Origin: JBEKSX01 sp049516635
Lineage (GTDB): Bacteria > Bacteroidota > Ignavibacteria > Tepidaquicellales > OLB5
Direction of reading: 5' to 3'
Length of the DNA stretch: 12,943 bases
Assembly (NCBI GenBank): GCA_049516635.1
Contig: JBEKSX010000086.1
Location: 1 to 12,943, forward strand
The translations under genes and the position numbers were made by a program. This document shows positions 6,039 through 12,943 of this stretch, in pieces (positions within the stretch are counted from its first letter, which is position 1; the number at the start of each line of letters is the position of its first letter). The notes below the pieces were generated by a model, which was given only the letters and a program-made list of their open reading frames with translations, was not told the origin of the DNA and searched no databases.

Positions 6039-8666
6039 TTACTTCGCGTCGCTTGTTTGAGCTTTTTCTTCTTTTTTTCTGCTTTTTAAGTAAATTCCGC
6101 ATATTGAAAAGACGAAAAATGCTATTAATATAATATTTGAACCTATGGCTATCTTTTTACCCGTGTAATAAGTTTCGGGCTCAAATTTCATTTCAATCTT
6201 ATGCTTACCCCGGGGTATGAGGATACTCCTAAACAGATAGTCAGTCTTGTATATTTCTGCGGGCTGACCGTCTATCAGGGCTTTCCATCCCGCGGGATAA
6301 TAGACCTCATTGATGAACAGCAGGTTATTGCCCGAAGCCTCTGCTTCAAATGTAATATCATGAATACCGAACTTCGTTATTTGCACTTTCGCAGTGGAAT
6401 CCGGAATATCTATCTTTATCCCCGGGTCTTTTTCAAAGAATACCATTTTGTTTAGGTCGAAATTACCCTGCTTGATATTGTTGAGTATTTCCAGTCCCCC
6501 TGCTATCCTGTAAGCTGAAGCGAAGTGAGCTTTCGGCAGAACGTCTTTGTTCAAATATACATATTTACTGCCCTGATATACCTTAGTGAGTGTGGTATCT
6601 TCATTAGGCTTATTTGAGAAGATATATTTTACTCCAGCGAGTTTCCAGACGAAGGGATTTGTGAGCCCTGCAACGTCATCCATATCCTGGAATATCCTTA
6701 ATTTTGCACCCTGGTAACCGTAGAGGTTTTCAAGCCGCCAGTAAGCAAGAGTATTTTCCCGGATTGGTGAATTATTGGAAAGGTCAAGAACTCTGAACTC
6801 ATATAAATTTTTCTCGTTCTTCATCACCCAATCCACATAATCGGGTGTTTTGAATGTACCTTCATTCTCCGATTTTGTATTCCACTCCAAAGTTTTATAA
6901 TCTATCCGCCAGAGATCGAACATGAGAAGTATTATTAAAGCGGGAAGGAAAATCTTATATTTCATATCACCCCTGACGAAGAAATAACAAAAACCGTATC
7001 CGAGAAGTAGTATAAAACCTATGAGCATCATATCCGATTTTGCATTATCATACGCAATCGTGGATATCTGTGAAATTATCTGCTGAACCTGTGATGCATT
7101 ATATCCGGCAGCCTGCAGCTTCTGAACGTAATCACTTGAAGAAACGATAGATGCATAGTATCCCTGGAAACCGATCAGAGAAATTAACAGTGGCAGGGCA
7201 AGCAACGGGAATATATATTTCCCTGCCGAAGTGAATCGTGCGGAAGCTGCTTTATCTTTTGAGATATCTATAACAGTTTTGATACCTAATCCGGCGAGCA
7301 GAACGAAGGATACGTTGATCAAAATGTGTATCATAACCGGTGCACGGAAGCTGGAAAAATAGGGAAGATGGTAAAAAAGGATATCATATAGTACAGGCAG
7401 GGTCCTCCCGAATGACAGTATGAGGGAGATAATAGAAATAATGGTAAGCGCCTGTACAAGAACGTTTTTCCTGAAATGGTAGTATATTCCTATGAAAGCT
7501 AAAAGTATTGTTAATATACCGAAGTACATGGGAGAAGTAGTAAAAGGCATTTGTCCCCAGTATGTATTTGCTCTCTGCCCCTGATATTCGATATCTCCAA
7601 AACCTACCCATGACGGAATAAAGAGAGTCATAACCTCGGTAGGTGAAAAAGACCAGTTTGTTGCATACTCGTAATCTTTTTCCTCTAATTCAGTACCCTG
7701 GTTAGATGCTGTCTGGCTTGTAATAGGGGCAACCCCGCGAATGGAATACTTGCTGTACTCCTTAGTGGACATATAAGAATCGGCGTCCATCAATGCGGAT
7801 AATCCCGCTGCTAAAACAAAGATAGCAATGGTTTTCAGTATGACGGACAGTTCAACCTTTTTTACGATGTTGTAAATTAGCCTGTACAACAGATAGAAAC
7901 CAAATGCCATGTAAAAATAGAACAGCATCTGAATGTGGTTCGAGCTCATCTGGACATGCAGAAAGAAAACAAGTGCGGAGAAATAGAGCATTAACTTGAA
8001 GAACCTCGCAGAGCCCTTTTCCTGCGGCTGGGAAAAATAATCATAGATCTTTTCAATAAAGAGAAAGACAACGGGGAACATCATGACAGCTATCATTTTA
8101 CTGTTATGCCCAACGATTATCATCTGTATTATAGGAGTAATAAAAACCGCAGCAAGAGCACAGTAAAGTGCGATCAGTTTGTTTTTGAATTGATAATCGG
8201 CAAGGAAATAAAATGCAAACCCGAAGATAATGTAAAACAGCACCACAGCCCATACCTGGTTATTGTTATCCAAGGCATAAAGCAAATCTCGGATTATCAC
8301 CCATACCGCCTGTGAATAATCATACATTCTTTCAAGATGCGGTACAAGCGCGGCAAAGCTGGGCATTCCGCAGAAGATATATGGTATCCACAGCGGGAAA
8401 ACACCGTCTTTTTTAGCATCCTGCAAATATGTATTGAAACTGTTCGATGCAATATTATCCGGGGAGGAAAAATTTTTGGTGCCGAATATTCCCGCTCCAA
8501 AGAAGATCAATATGGATATCAGTATTAATGCCAGGTATGCAGGGGTTTGGTACTTCTCAGGTATCAGTGTGACCTTGTAATCCTGACCGGTATCTTTTTT
8601 AGGGTGTAATGTTTTTGACCCCGAAGGATGTGTTTCTTTTTTCGGAATGCTCTTTGTCTTTGCCAT
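6039..8666 (-). CDS. YfhO-family integral membrane protein (GT-C-like)
   Basis: The 875-residue protein matches the YfhO family in length and order. A cytoplasmic basic tail (1-40) is followed by a first helix (about 45-61), the extracytoplasmic loop containing DGVFPLWIPYIFCGMPSF (87-104), then many helices to about residue 590. A large extracytoplasmic domain follows (about 595-838) with the family's typical VYYPAGWKALIDGQPAEIY (788-806) and a late RGKHKIEMKFEP segment, and a last helix lies at about 841-860. YfhO proteins are linked to lipoteichoic acid or lipid glycosylation in Firmicutes and have a GT-C-like fold; they are widespread but poorly characterised in Bacteroidota. Start ATG 8666-8664 lies 3 bp after the stop of the glycosyltransferase gene, so they share a transcript. 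The context suggests transfer of a sugar from a polyprenyl carrier to a surface molecule. This is inference. Confidence 0.88.
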   Translation of the reverse strand: MAKTKSIPKKETHPSGSKTLHPKKDTGQDYKVTLIPEKYQTPAYLALILISILIFFGAGIFGTKNFSSPDNIASNSFNTYLQDAKKDGVFPLWIPYIFCGMPSFAALVPHLERMYDYSQAVWVIIRDLLYALDNNNQVWAVVLFYIIFGFAFYFLADYQFKNKLIALYCALAAVFITPIIQMIIVGHNSKMIAVMMFPVVFLFIEKIYDYFSQPQEKGSARFFKLMLYFSALVFFLHVQMSSNHIQMLFYFYMAFGFYLLYRLIYNIVKKVELSVILKTIAIFVLAAGLSALMDADSYMSTKEYSKYSIRGVAPITSQTASNQGTELEEKDYEYATNWSFSPTEVMTLFIPSWVGFGDIEYQGQRANTYWGQMPFTTSPMYFGILTILLAFIGIYYHFRKNVLVQALTIISIISLILSFGRTLPVLYDILFYHLPYFSSFRAPVMIHILINVSFVLLAGLGIKTVIDISKDKAASARFTSAGKYIFPLLALPLLISLIGFQGYYASIVSSSDYVQKLQAAGYNASQVQQIISQISTIAYDNAKSDMMLIGFILLLGYGFCYFFVRGDMKYKIFLPALIILLMFDLWRIDYKTLEWNTKSENEGTFKTPDYVDWVMKNEKNLYEFRVLDLSNNSPIRENTLAYWRLENLYGYQGAKLRIFQDMDDVAGLTNPFVWKLAGVKYIFSNKPNEDTTLTKVYQGSKYVYLNKDVLPKAHFASAYRIAGGLEILNNIKQGNFDLNKMVFFEKDPGIKIDIPDSTAKVQITKFGIHDITFEAEASGNNLLFINEVYYPAGWKALIDGQPAEIYKTDYLFRSILIPRGKHKIEMKFEPETYYTGKKIAIGSNIILIAFFVFSICGIYLKSRKKEEKAQTSDAK

Positions 8667-8669
8667 TTT

Positions 8670-10025
8670 TTACTTTTTGTTTTCTAAAATATGATTGAAG
8701 ACTTCTGCAAGTTTTTTAGTAAGTAATTTTCTATCGTATTGCTTCACGGCATCAGAATTTAGTGAAGATGTGTTAATATTTTCAAAAAAACTATTATAAT
8801 ATTTCAGGAATATTTCCGATAATTTTTTTGTGTCATTATTGTGGATGATATCACCCGATGATGTTTCTCTAATGAGCTCCGCTGCTTCCCCTTCAGGTGC
8901 AATGGCTATTATGGGCTTATGCGAGAGTTGGCTTGCTCCCAGATATTCGAATACCTTTCCGGAGAGTATCATTTTCGAGTATTTATCTTCGTCGATAAGC
9001 AGAAGCATAGCATCAGCCCGGAGCAGATAGCTGATGCTTTGTGAATGTGTCACGTAGGGGATCAGCTCAATAGAATTATTAATGGGAGAGCGGCTGATAT
9101 AATCCAGAATTTCCGCACCGCATCTACCTACAAAAATAAATTTTAGCTTTTCCTGGTTCACCTTGCCTGAGCTGACAAGACCGCTTACAGTATCGAGAAG
9201 GAAATACGGATTTCTTTTACCGTACATTGAGCCTGTGTATACGACCGTAAATTTTTCATTTTTATCCTTGTTTGCTTTTAGTTCCGCAAAGTCATCAGGG
9301 TCAAACCCGTTCCTGATAAGGTAATATTCTTTGAGCACAGATATATCCGGATACTTTGTATCAAAATCATCCTTTATACCTTTAGCAACAATGCTGAGGG
9401 CATCCGACATTTGCAAAGTGTTCCTTTCATACCATCTGTCGATCGAAGAAGGAATTAGCCATCTGTCGGGAGAGGTCATGTAGCCCGTCCATGCATCGCG
9501 GAAATCCGATACCCAGGGGATGTTTTTATTCTGATGTTTCAGAGCATATTTTTTCAGTTTCATTGCAATTAGCGCGCAAGTGTAAGGAGGAGACGAAGAA
9601 AATATTACATCCGGTTGTTCGGAATTTAGAATACGTTTTCCTTCCTCAAATGCGTACTTCAGCCAACCCCGCCTGGCATCGGGGATAAAAACCGTGGCGC
9701 GTATGAATTCAGCAAATTTTTCGCTCAAACTTGTTTTCCGGCCTTTATTTATATTATCTACATCGATAGCTGTCTTTTCATTTCTTCCTGTTAGGCTGCG
9801 GTAAAATTTGTACGGTTCGAATATACGGGTACGGAATACCTTTATGTCAGGGGGTATTTCATTGAGTAGTGATTCATCACGAGCCGGAAATTCCGCGTCT
9901 TTGACAGTGAGGACTACGGGCTGCCACCCGAACTCCGGCAGGTATTTGACAAACTTCAGAACCCTTTGTACACCGGGTCCGCCTGAAGGAGGAAAGTAAT
10001 ATGATATGATTAAAACTTTTTTCAA
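8670..10025 (-). CDS. Family 4 glycosyltransferase (GT-B)
   Basis: This 451-residue, full-length protein has the N-terminal signature ISYYFPPSGGPGVQRVLKF (7-25) of WbuB-like GT4 enzymes, including the glycine-rich donor/acceptor loop GGPGVQR. The hinge region contains PWVSDFRDAWTGY (170-182) and LIRNGFDPDDF (236-246). The C-terminal nucleotide-sugar domain opens with FTVVYTGSMYGKRNP (259-273) and continues with FIFVGRCG (297-304) and LSGKVFEYLGA (354-364), the GT4 'K..EY.g' donor-binding segment. It should act at the cytoplasmic side of the inner membrane on a lipid-linked or surface glycan; donor and acceptor are unknown. The start is TTG at 10025-10023, overlapping the TGA of the preceding methyltransferase by 4 bases. 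The typical MKKVLIISYYFPP opening supports that start. YfhO follows 3 bp downstream. Confidence 0.9.
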   Translation of the reverse strand: MKKVLIISYYFPPSGGPGVQRVLKFVKYLPEFGWQPVVLTVKDAEFPARDESLLNEIPPDIKVFRTRIFEPYKFYRSLTGRNEKTAIDVDNINKGRKTSLSEKFAEFIRATVFIPDARRGWLKYAFEEGKRILNSEQPDVIFSSSPPYTCALIAMKLKKYALKHQNKNIPWVSDFRDAWTGYMTSPDRWLIPSSIDRWYERNTLQMSDALSIVAKGIKDDFDTKYPDISVLKEYYLIRNGFDPDDFAELKANKDKNEKFTVVYTGSMYGKRNPYFLLDTVSGLVSSGKVNQEKLKFIFVGRCGAEILDYISRSPINNSIELIPYVTHSQSISYLLRADAMLLLIDEDKYSKMILSGKVFEYLGASQLSHKPIIAIAPEGEAAELIRETSSGDIIHNNDTKKLSEIFLKYYNSFFENINTSSLNSDAVKQYDRKLLTKKLAEVFNHILENKK

Positions 10026-10858
10026 ATTTTCTTCGCCACTACCAATATGCCTGTTCCGGTTTCTTTGTTCTTCGTGTTAATATCAAGAAGCATGAAGAGC
10101 CATGCCCACCATATAGTGAATAAATAATAGAACGGCAGCAATATGAGCAACAGCTTCGACTTGTTCAGTATAAGCATAGGATATTTCAGCGCCAGCCTCC
10201 AGTAACGGCTGCCCCATTTTCCATATGTGTATTCGAAGCTATCGATCTTAAAACCGGCTGATTCAAGCTTACTGCAAATTTCTTCTTTTGAATAACCGCT
10301 GCGGACATGCTCCCCGATAAAGCTGTCTTCGCTGTCAGAATGGACATCTGACCCGCCGATATTTGAAGGTGTATTTATAAGAACCATTCCGTCTGTTTTT
10401 AGTGCATTGTAAAACCGTTTGAAAACACCGGTATCATCTTCGATGTGTTCCATCACGTCCACAGATAGAATAAAATTATATTTGTTACTCTCATCTATTG
10501 CTGTAAGATCGATGACATCGAAAGTGCAGTTCTTTATACCAGATCTACTAAAAAAATATTTGCAGTCCTCTATCTGGTCTTCTTTTACATCAACAGATCG
10601 AATATTTGCCTTCGGGAATAATTTTGCAATAAAATATGAGTACTGGCCGAATCCGCTCCCGGCATCTAAAATAAATTCCGGAGGGTTAGTAATATAAATT
10701 TGCCTTATCTTTCGTTTCACGTACCATTCCCTGAGGAACATCAATCCGAGCGTTTTGTAGAACAGCCTCCTGAAAAAGGTATTTCTGCTGATAAATTTGC
10801 CCAGGATATTTTTTATCGGGTCGTATTCCAATGAAAAATAATAGATTAATGAAAGCAC
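10022..10858 (-). CDS. Class I SAM-dependent methyltransferase with C-terminal membrane segment
   Basis: In this 278-residue protein motif I is FILDAGSGFGQYSYF (62-76), the acidic ribose-binding residue is D90 in SVDVKEDQIE, and LSVDVMEHIEDD (131-142) is the conserved strand with the 'EH' pair of the Methyltransf_11/23 group. DGMVLINTPS (156-165) follows. A basic N-terminal segment (about 25-52) and a hydrophobic stretch at about 236-258 suggest attachment to the inner membrane, unlike the soluble methyltransferase at 824-1765. The start is a GTG at 10858-10856; because the family's N-terminus varies, a later start is possible. It is the first gene of the three-gene minus-strand operon with the GT4 and YfhO genes, and the methyl acceptor is probably a lipid-linked glycan or a sugar. 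That is inference from neighbours only. Confidence 0.87.
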   Translation of the reverse strand: MLSLIYYFSLEYDPIKNILGKFISRNTFFRRLFYKTLGLMFLREWYVKRKIRQIYITNPPEFILDAGSGFGQYSYFIAKLFPKANIRSVDVKEDQIEDCKYFFSRSGIKNCTFDVIDLTAIDESNKYNFILSVDVMEHIEDDTGVFKRFYNALKTDGMVLINTPSNIGGSDVHSDSEDSFIGEHVRSGYSKEEICSKLESAGFKIDSFEYTYGKWGSRYWRLALKYPMLILNKSKLLLILLPFYYLFTIWWAWLFMLLDINTKNKETGTGILVVAKKI

Positions 10859-10978
10859 AAAATATTTATTTTATGATATACTTACAATGAAATAGCGAGA
10901 TGGTGGAATCGAAGTAATTAAACTTTAATTTAAACAGAGTGTTAGAAATGTTAGCTTTTTATCGGTTTAAAAAATTAG

Positions 10979-10986
10979 TATTTTTG
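10979..10986 (+). promoter_or_regulatory. Possible Bacteroidota -7 box upstream of glyQS
   Basis: The divergent intergenic region 10859-11004 must hold promoters for both directions. The + strand octamer TATTTTTG matches TAnnTTTG and lies 18 bp before the glyQS ATG, giving a short leader. No clear -33 TTG is found about 20 bp upstream. The same octamer stands before the flippase gene. No ribosome binding site of the AGGAGG kind is seen before the ATG. The minus-strand promoter could not be placed with confidence. Confidence 0.3.
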
Positions 10987-11004
10987 TGTTCAACTTGAAT
11001 ATAA

Positions 11005-12366
11005 ATGAATAAAAAAACAGTTAAAAATGACATCATGGACAGCATCGTTTCCCTGTCAAAACGCAGAGGTTTCGTGTTCCAATCTTCGGAAATATACGGC
11101 GGGTTGAACGGATGCTGGGATTACGGTCCTTTAGGGGTGGAACTGCTCAATAATGTTAAACTGCAATGGTGGAAAGAAATGACTTACCGGGAAGATGTGG
11201 AGGGCATAGATGCCTCGATTCTGATGCATCCGCGGGTGTGGGAGGCTTCGGGACATGTGGCAAATTTCACTGACCCGATGGTAGATTGCAAAGAATGCAA
11301 AGCACGTTTCCGCGCAGACCAATTAGAAGATGCAGATTGCGGGAATAAAGCATATAAAGGCAGGAAGGCAATAAAATGCTTCGAGGAGGGTAAATTTACC
11401 GAAGCACGCCAGTTCAACCTTATGTTCAAAACACATATTGGGGCTATTGAGGATGACAGTTCATTAATATACCTGCGTCCCGAAACGGCACAGGGAATAT
11501 ATGTTAATTTTGTCAATGTAAAAGATTCAACCCGTCATAAGCTTCCTTTCGGCATAGCTCAGATCGGTAAAGCATTCAGGAATGAAATAAATACAAAAAA
11601 TTTCCTTTTCCGTACAAGGGAATTTGAGCAAATGGAAATGCAGTATTTCATAAGACCTGAAGAGGATAATAAATGGTTCGATTACTGGAAAGAACGAAGG
11701 ATGAACTGGTATACCGGTCTCGGGATGAAGCAGGGTAAGCTTCATTTCACACCCCATCCGAAAGATAAGCTTGCGCACTATGCGATAGCTGCTGAAGATG
11801 TTGAGTATGAATTTCCATTCGGCTGGGGAGAGCTTGAGGGTATCCATAACCGGGGAGATTACGATCTTACACAGCATTCGGAATTTTCAGGAAAGAAGCT
11901 CGAATATTTCGATGAAAATACAAAGGAAAAATTTATACCATACGTAATAGAAACATCAGCCGGAGCTTCCAGAAGCTTCATGGCATTTCTGGTCGATGCA
12001 TACGATGAGGATGAAGCACCGACAGCCGACGGTAAGGTAGAACGAAGAACGGTTCTGAGATTACATCCGAAATTAGCACCTCTCAAATGCGCTGTATTTC
12101 CTCTTGTCAATAAGGACGGGCTGCAGGAGGTAGCACATAATATTACATCGGATCTGCAATCGTCATTCAAAGTTTTTTATGATGAATCGGGTGCTGTGGG
12201 CAGGAGATACAGGAGGCAGGACGAATGCGGGACTCCGTATTGCGTTACGGTTGATTATGATACGTTAAAGGATAACACGGTAACTATTCGTGACCGTGAT
12301 TCAATGAAACAGGAAAGAATAGGAATAGATAGGATAAAGGAATATGTTATTAACAGAATAGTTTGA
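11005..12366 (+). CDS. glyQS: Glycine--tRNA ligase, single-chain class II (alpha2 type)
   Basis: This 453-residue enzyme charges tRNA-Gly with glycine in the cytoplasm. It is the homodimeric, eukaryote-like form, not the separate alpha/beta GlyQ+GlyS form. Seen in order: the N-terminal RGFVFQSSEIYGGLNGCWDYGPLG region (21-44), a metal-knuckle insert with C95-K-E-C98 and later cysteines C112 and C125, the glycine-pocket segment YLRPETAQG (156-164), motif 2 with FRNE (191-194) and FLFRTREFEQMEMQYF (200-215), and motif 3 as ETSAGASRSFMAFLVDAY (316-333). The C-terminal anticodon-binding (HGTP) domain spans about 355-450 and includes GRRYRRQDECGTPYCVTVD. Length and motifs are complete, so it should be functional. 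Its DNA is clearly richer in GC than the flippase region. The stop TGA at 12364-12366 is followed after 1 bp by the REP-like element, whose first hairpin may protect or end the mRNA. The symbol glyS is also used for this gene. Confidence 0.96.
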   Translation: MNKKTVKNDIMDSIVSLSKRRGFVFQSSEIYGGLNGCWDYGPLGVELLNNVKLQWWKEMTYREDVEGIDASILMHPRVWEASGHVANFTDPMVDCKECKARFRADQLEDADCGNKAYKGRKAIKCFEEGKFTEARQFNLMFKTHIGAIEDDSSLIYLRPETAQGIYVNFVNVKDSTRHKLPFGIAQIGKAFRNEINTKNFLFRTREFEQMEMQYFIRPEEDNKWFDYWKERRMNWYTGLGMKQGKLHFTPHPKDKLAHYAIAAEDVEYEFPFGWGELEGIHNRGDYDLTQHSEFSGKKLEYFDENTKEKFIPYVIETSAGASRSFMAFLVDAYDEDEAPTADGKVERRTVLRLHPKLAPLKCAVFPLVNKDGLQEVAHNITSDLQSSFKVFYDESGAVGRRYRRQDECGTPYCVTVDYDTLKDNTVTIRDRDSMKQERIGIDRIKEYVINRIV

Positions 12367-12367
12367 C

Positions 12368-12425
12368 GTAGAGACGCCCCGCTGGGGCGTCTCAAATAGC
12401 GAGACGGCTACCGAGTCGTCTTTAC
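12368..12425. repeat. REP-like two-hairpin palindromic element, copy 1 (partly decayed)
   Basis: This 58-bp element lies one base after glyQS. Hairpin 1 is perfect: GAGACGCCCC at 12371-12380 pairs with GGGGCGTCTC at 12384-12393 around GCT. Hairpin 2 (12401-12420) is an imperfect 8-bp stem, AGACGGCT/AGTCGTCT with one G-T pair; relative to copy 2 it has lost one base and has substitutions. The outer ends GTAGAGAC and GTCTTTAC also nearly pair with each other. It is about 90% identical to the copy at 12720-12778. Lacking a U-tract, hairpin 1 is not a classical terminator but may stabilise the glyQS 3' end. Confidence 0.85.
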
Positions 12426-12437
12426 GTGGTATAATAA

Positions 12438-12943
12438 ATGAGTTTGTATAAAAATAAATACAGAATAGAATCTTCAAGATTGAAATCATGGGATTATTCC
12501 AGTGAAGGAGCTTACTTTATTACTATATGTACTAAGGGTATGTTAAATTACTTTGGGAAGATAGTTGAAGAAAAGGTGATATTATCAGCTATTGGCATTA
12601 TTGTAAATGAAGAATGGTTAATGACAGGACTGATAAGAAAGAATGTTATGCTAGATAAATATGTTATTATGCCAAATCATGTGCATGGGATAATTTTTTT
12701 ATTGAATAAGCCTGATAGTGTAGAGACGCCCCGCCGGGGCGTCTCAAACAGCGAGACGACTCACCGAGTCGTCTCTACAACTTTAAAAAAAAATTCCATT
12801 AGCTCGATATTAGGTCAATATAAGTCCAATTGTTCTAAACGGATCAAAGAATGTGGAATAAAGAATTTTCGGTGGCAGCCTCGCTTTCATGATCATATTA
12901 TTAGAAATCCTAAAGAACTATATAATATCAGAAAATATATTAT
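12438..12943 (+). CDS. RAYT / IS200-like Y1 transposase, 3' end cut by the window
   Basis: The frame is open from ATG 12438 through the last base (168 codons seen; family members are about 170-220 residues). RAYTs are single-copy Y1 HUH nucleases that bind and nick REP hairpins in single-stranded DNA. Seen here: the N-terminal WDYSSEGAYFITICTKG (18-34), the HUH signature MPNHVHGII (78-86; H81 and H83 are the metal ligands), and a catalytic tyrosine candidate Y128 in SILGQYKS (123-130). The conserved WQPRFHDHIIRNPKEL (146-161) marks the Bacteroidota group, and the expected C-terminal 'YIxxNPxxW' has just begun at the edge. Between the HUH and the tyrosine, residues 95-114 are encoded by a complete REP-like element, read in frame without a stop. 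A TATAAT sequence at 12430-12435 is only 3 bp before the ATG, so its promoter role is doubtful. The start codon lies 12 bp after REP copy 1, which fits the usual RAYT-REP linkage. Confidence 0.9.
   Translation, partial: MSLYKNKYRIESSRLKSWDYSSEGAYFITICTKGMLNYFGKIVEEKVILSAIGIIVNEEWLMTGLIRKNVMLDKYVIMPNHVHGIIFLLNKPDSVETPRRGVSNSETTHRVVSTTLKKNSISSILGQYKSNCSKRIKECGIKNFRWQPRFHDHIIRNPKELYNIRKYI
12720..12778. repeat. REP-like two-hairpin palindromic element, copy 2, inside the RAYT coding frame
   Basis: This 59-bp element consists of two perfect 10-bp hairpins, each with a 3-base loop. Hairpin 1 is GAGACGCCCC (12723-12732) with GGGGCGTCTC (12736-12745). Hairpin 2 is GAGACGACTC (12753-12762) with GAGTCGTCTC (12766-12775). 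A 7-base spacer lies between them. The outermost GTAGAGACG (12720-12728) and CGTCTCTAC (12770-12778) are also perfect inverted repeats, so the unit can fold as two adjacent hairpins or be closed by its ends. It translates in frame as the peptide VETPRRGVSNSETTHRVVST within the transposase. Confidence 0.92.

Noticed and set aside
10419..10697. Open + strand frame of 92 codons inside the second methyltransferase gene
   Set aside because: It is antisense to motif I and the VDVMEH segment of a clear methyltransferase, with no start signal or recognisable product.
10896..10912. A stretch (GCGAGATGGTGGAATCG) resembling the 5' end of a tRNA-Leu gene upstream of glyQS
   Set aside because: The D-loop, anticodon stem, T-loop and acceptor 3' half do not follow; the next bases are AT-rich without pairing. 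At most a chance match.
11184..11516. Open minus-strand frame of 110 codons inside glyQS
   Set aside because: It lies opposite conserved GlyRS motifs; the product is cysteine/serine-rich shadow sequence without family features.
12430..12435. TATAAT box as the RAYT promoter
   Set aside because: It is only 3 bp from the ATG and has no -35-like element at 16-18 bp upstream; the match is likely chance or would need leaderless translation.
12368..12778. Paired palindromes read as ends of a transposon or as integron attC sites
   Set aside because: Both copies are in the same orientation and each is a complete two-hairpin unit; the second lies inside the transposase gene, and no integrase or cassette structure is present. 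A REP/RAYT relation fits better.

Overview
The window looks like a piece of a Bacteroidota/Chlorobi-group genome, most likely an Ignavibacteria-type bacterium. The main evidence is a large secreted protein at 3314-5947 that ends in a type IX secretion (T9SS) type A sorting domain of the 'NYPNPFNP' style common in that group. Supporting signs are weak Shine-Dalgarno signals, a Bacteroidota-type RAYT transposase with its palindromes, and moderately AT-rich DNA. The assignment is inference; there is no rRNA or marker tree here.

Layout, left to right. Positions 1-166 carry the 3' part of a NuoF/HydB/HndC-type flavoprotein gene on the + strand. It breaks off at about 160-172, exactly where a family 4 glycosyltransferase gene running the other way (827 to 120) also loses its C-terminal half. 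This is a chimeric junction: either a rearrangement or an assembly join. From 827 to 3221 there is a compact, very AT-rich minus-strand set: a Wzx-type oligosaccharide flippase, a zinc-ribbon SAM methyltransferase and the cut glycosyltransferase, joined by 32-bp and 4-bp overlaps. A clear Rho-independent terminator (3268-3294) separates them from the large T9SS cargo gene. That protein has seven YCF48-like blades spaced 41 residues apart, seven FG-GAP/VCBS calcium-loop repeats, an ASPIC/UnbV domain and the sorting domain. Upstream of it (6039-10858) is a second minus-strand operon: a SAM methyltransferase, a family 4 glycosyltransferase and a YfhO-family membrane protein, with a 4-bp overlap and a 3-bp gap.

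A 146-bp divergent intergenic region leads to glyQS (glycyl-tRNA synthetase, 11005-12366, + strand). Beyond it is a two-hairpin palindromic REP-like element (12368-12425), then the start of a RAYT/IS200-like Y1 transposase gene (12438 to the window end). This gene contains a second, more perfect copy of the same element (12720-12778) inside its reading frame.

Taken together, most of the window is a cell-surface polysaccharide/glycolipid locus (glycosyltransferases, methyltransferases, flippase, YfhO) around a secreted adhesin-like protein, flanked by a housekeeping tRNA synthetase and a REP/RAYT pair. The most unusual points are the in-frame REP element inside the transposase and the chimeric junction at the left edge.
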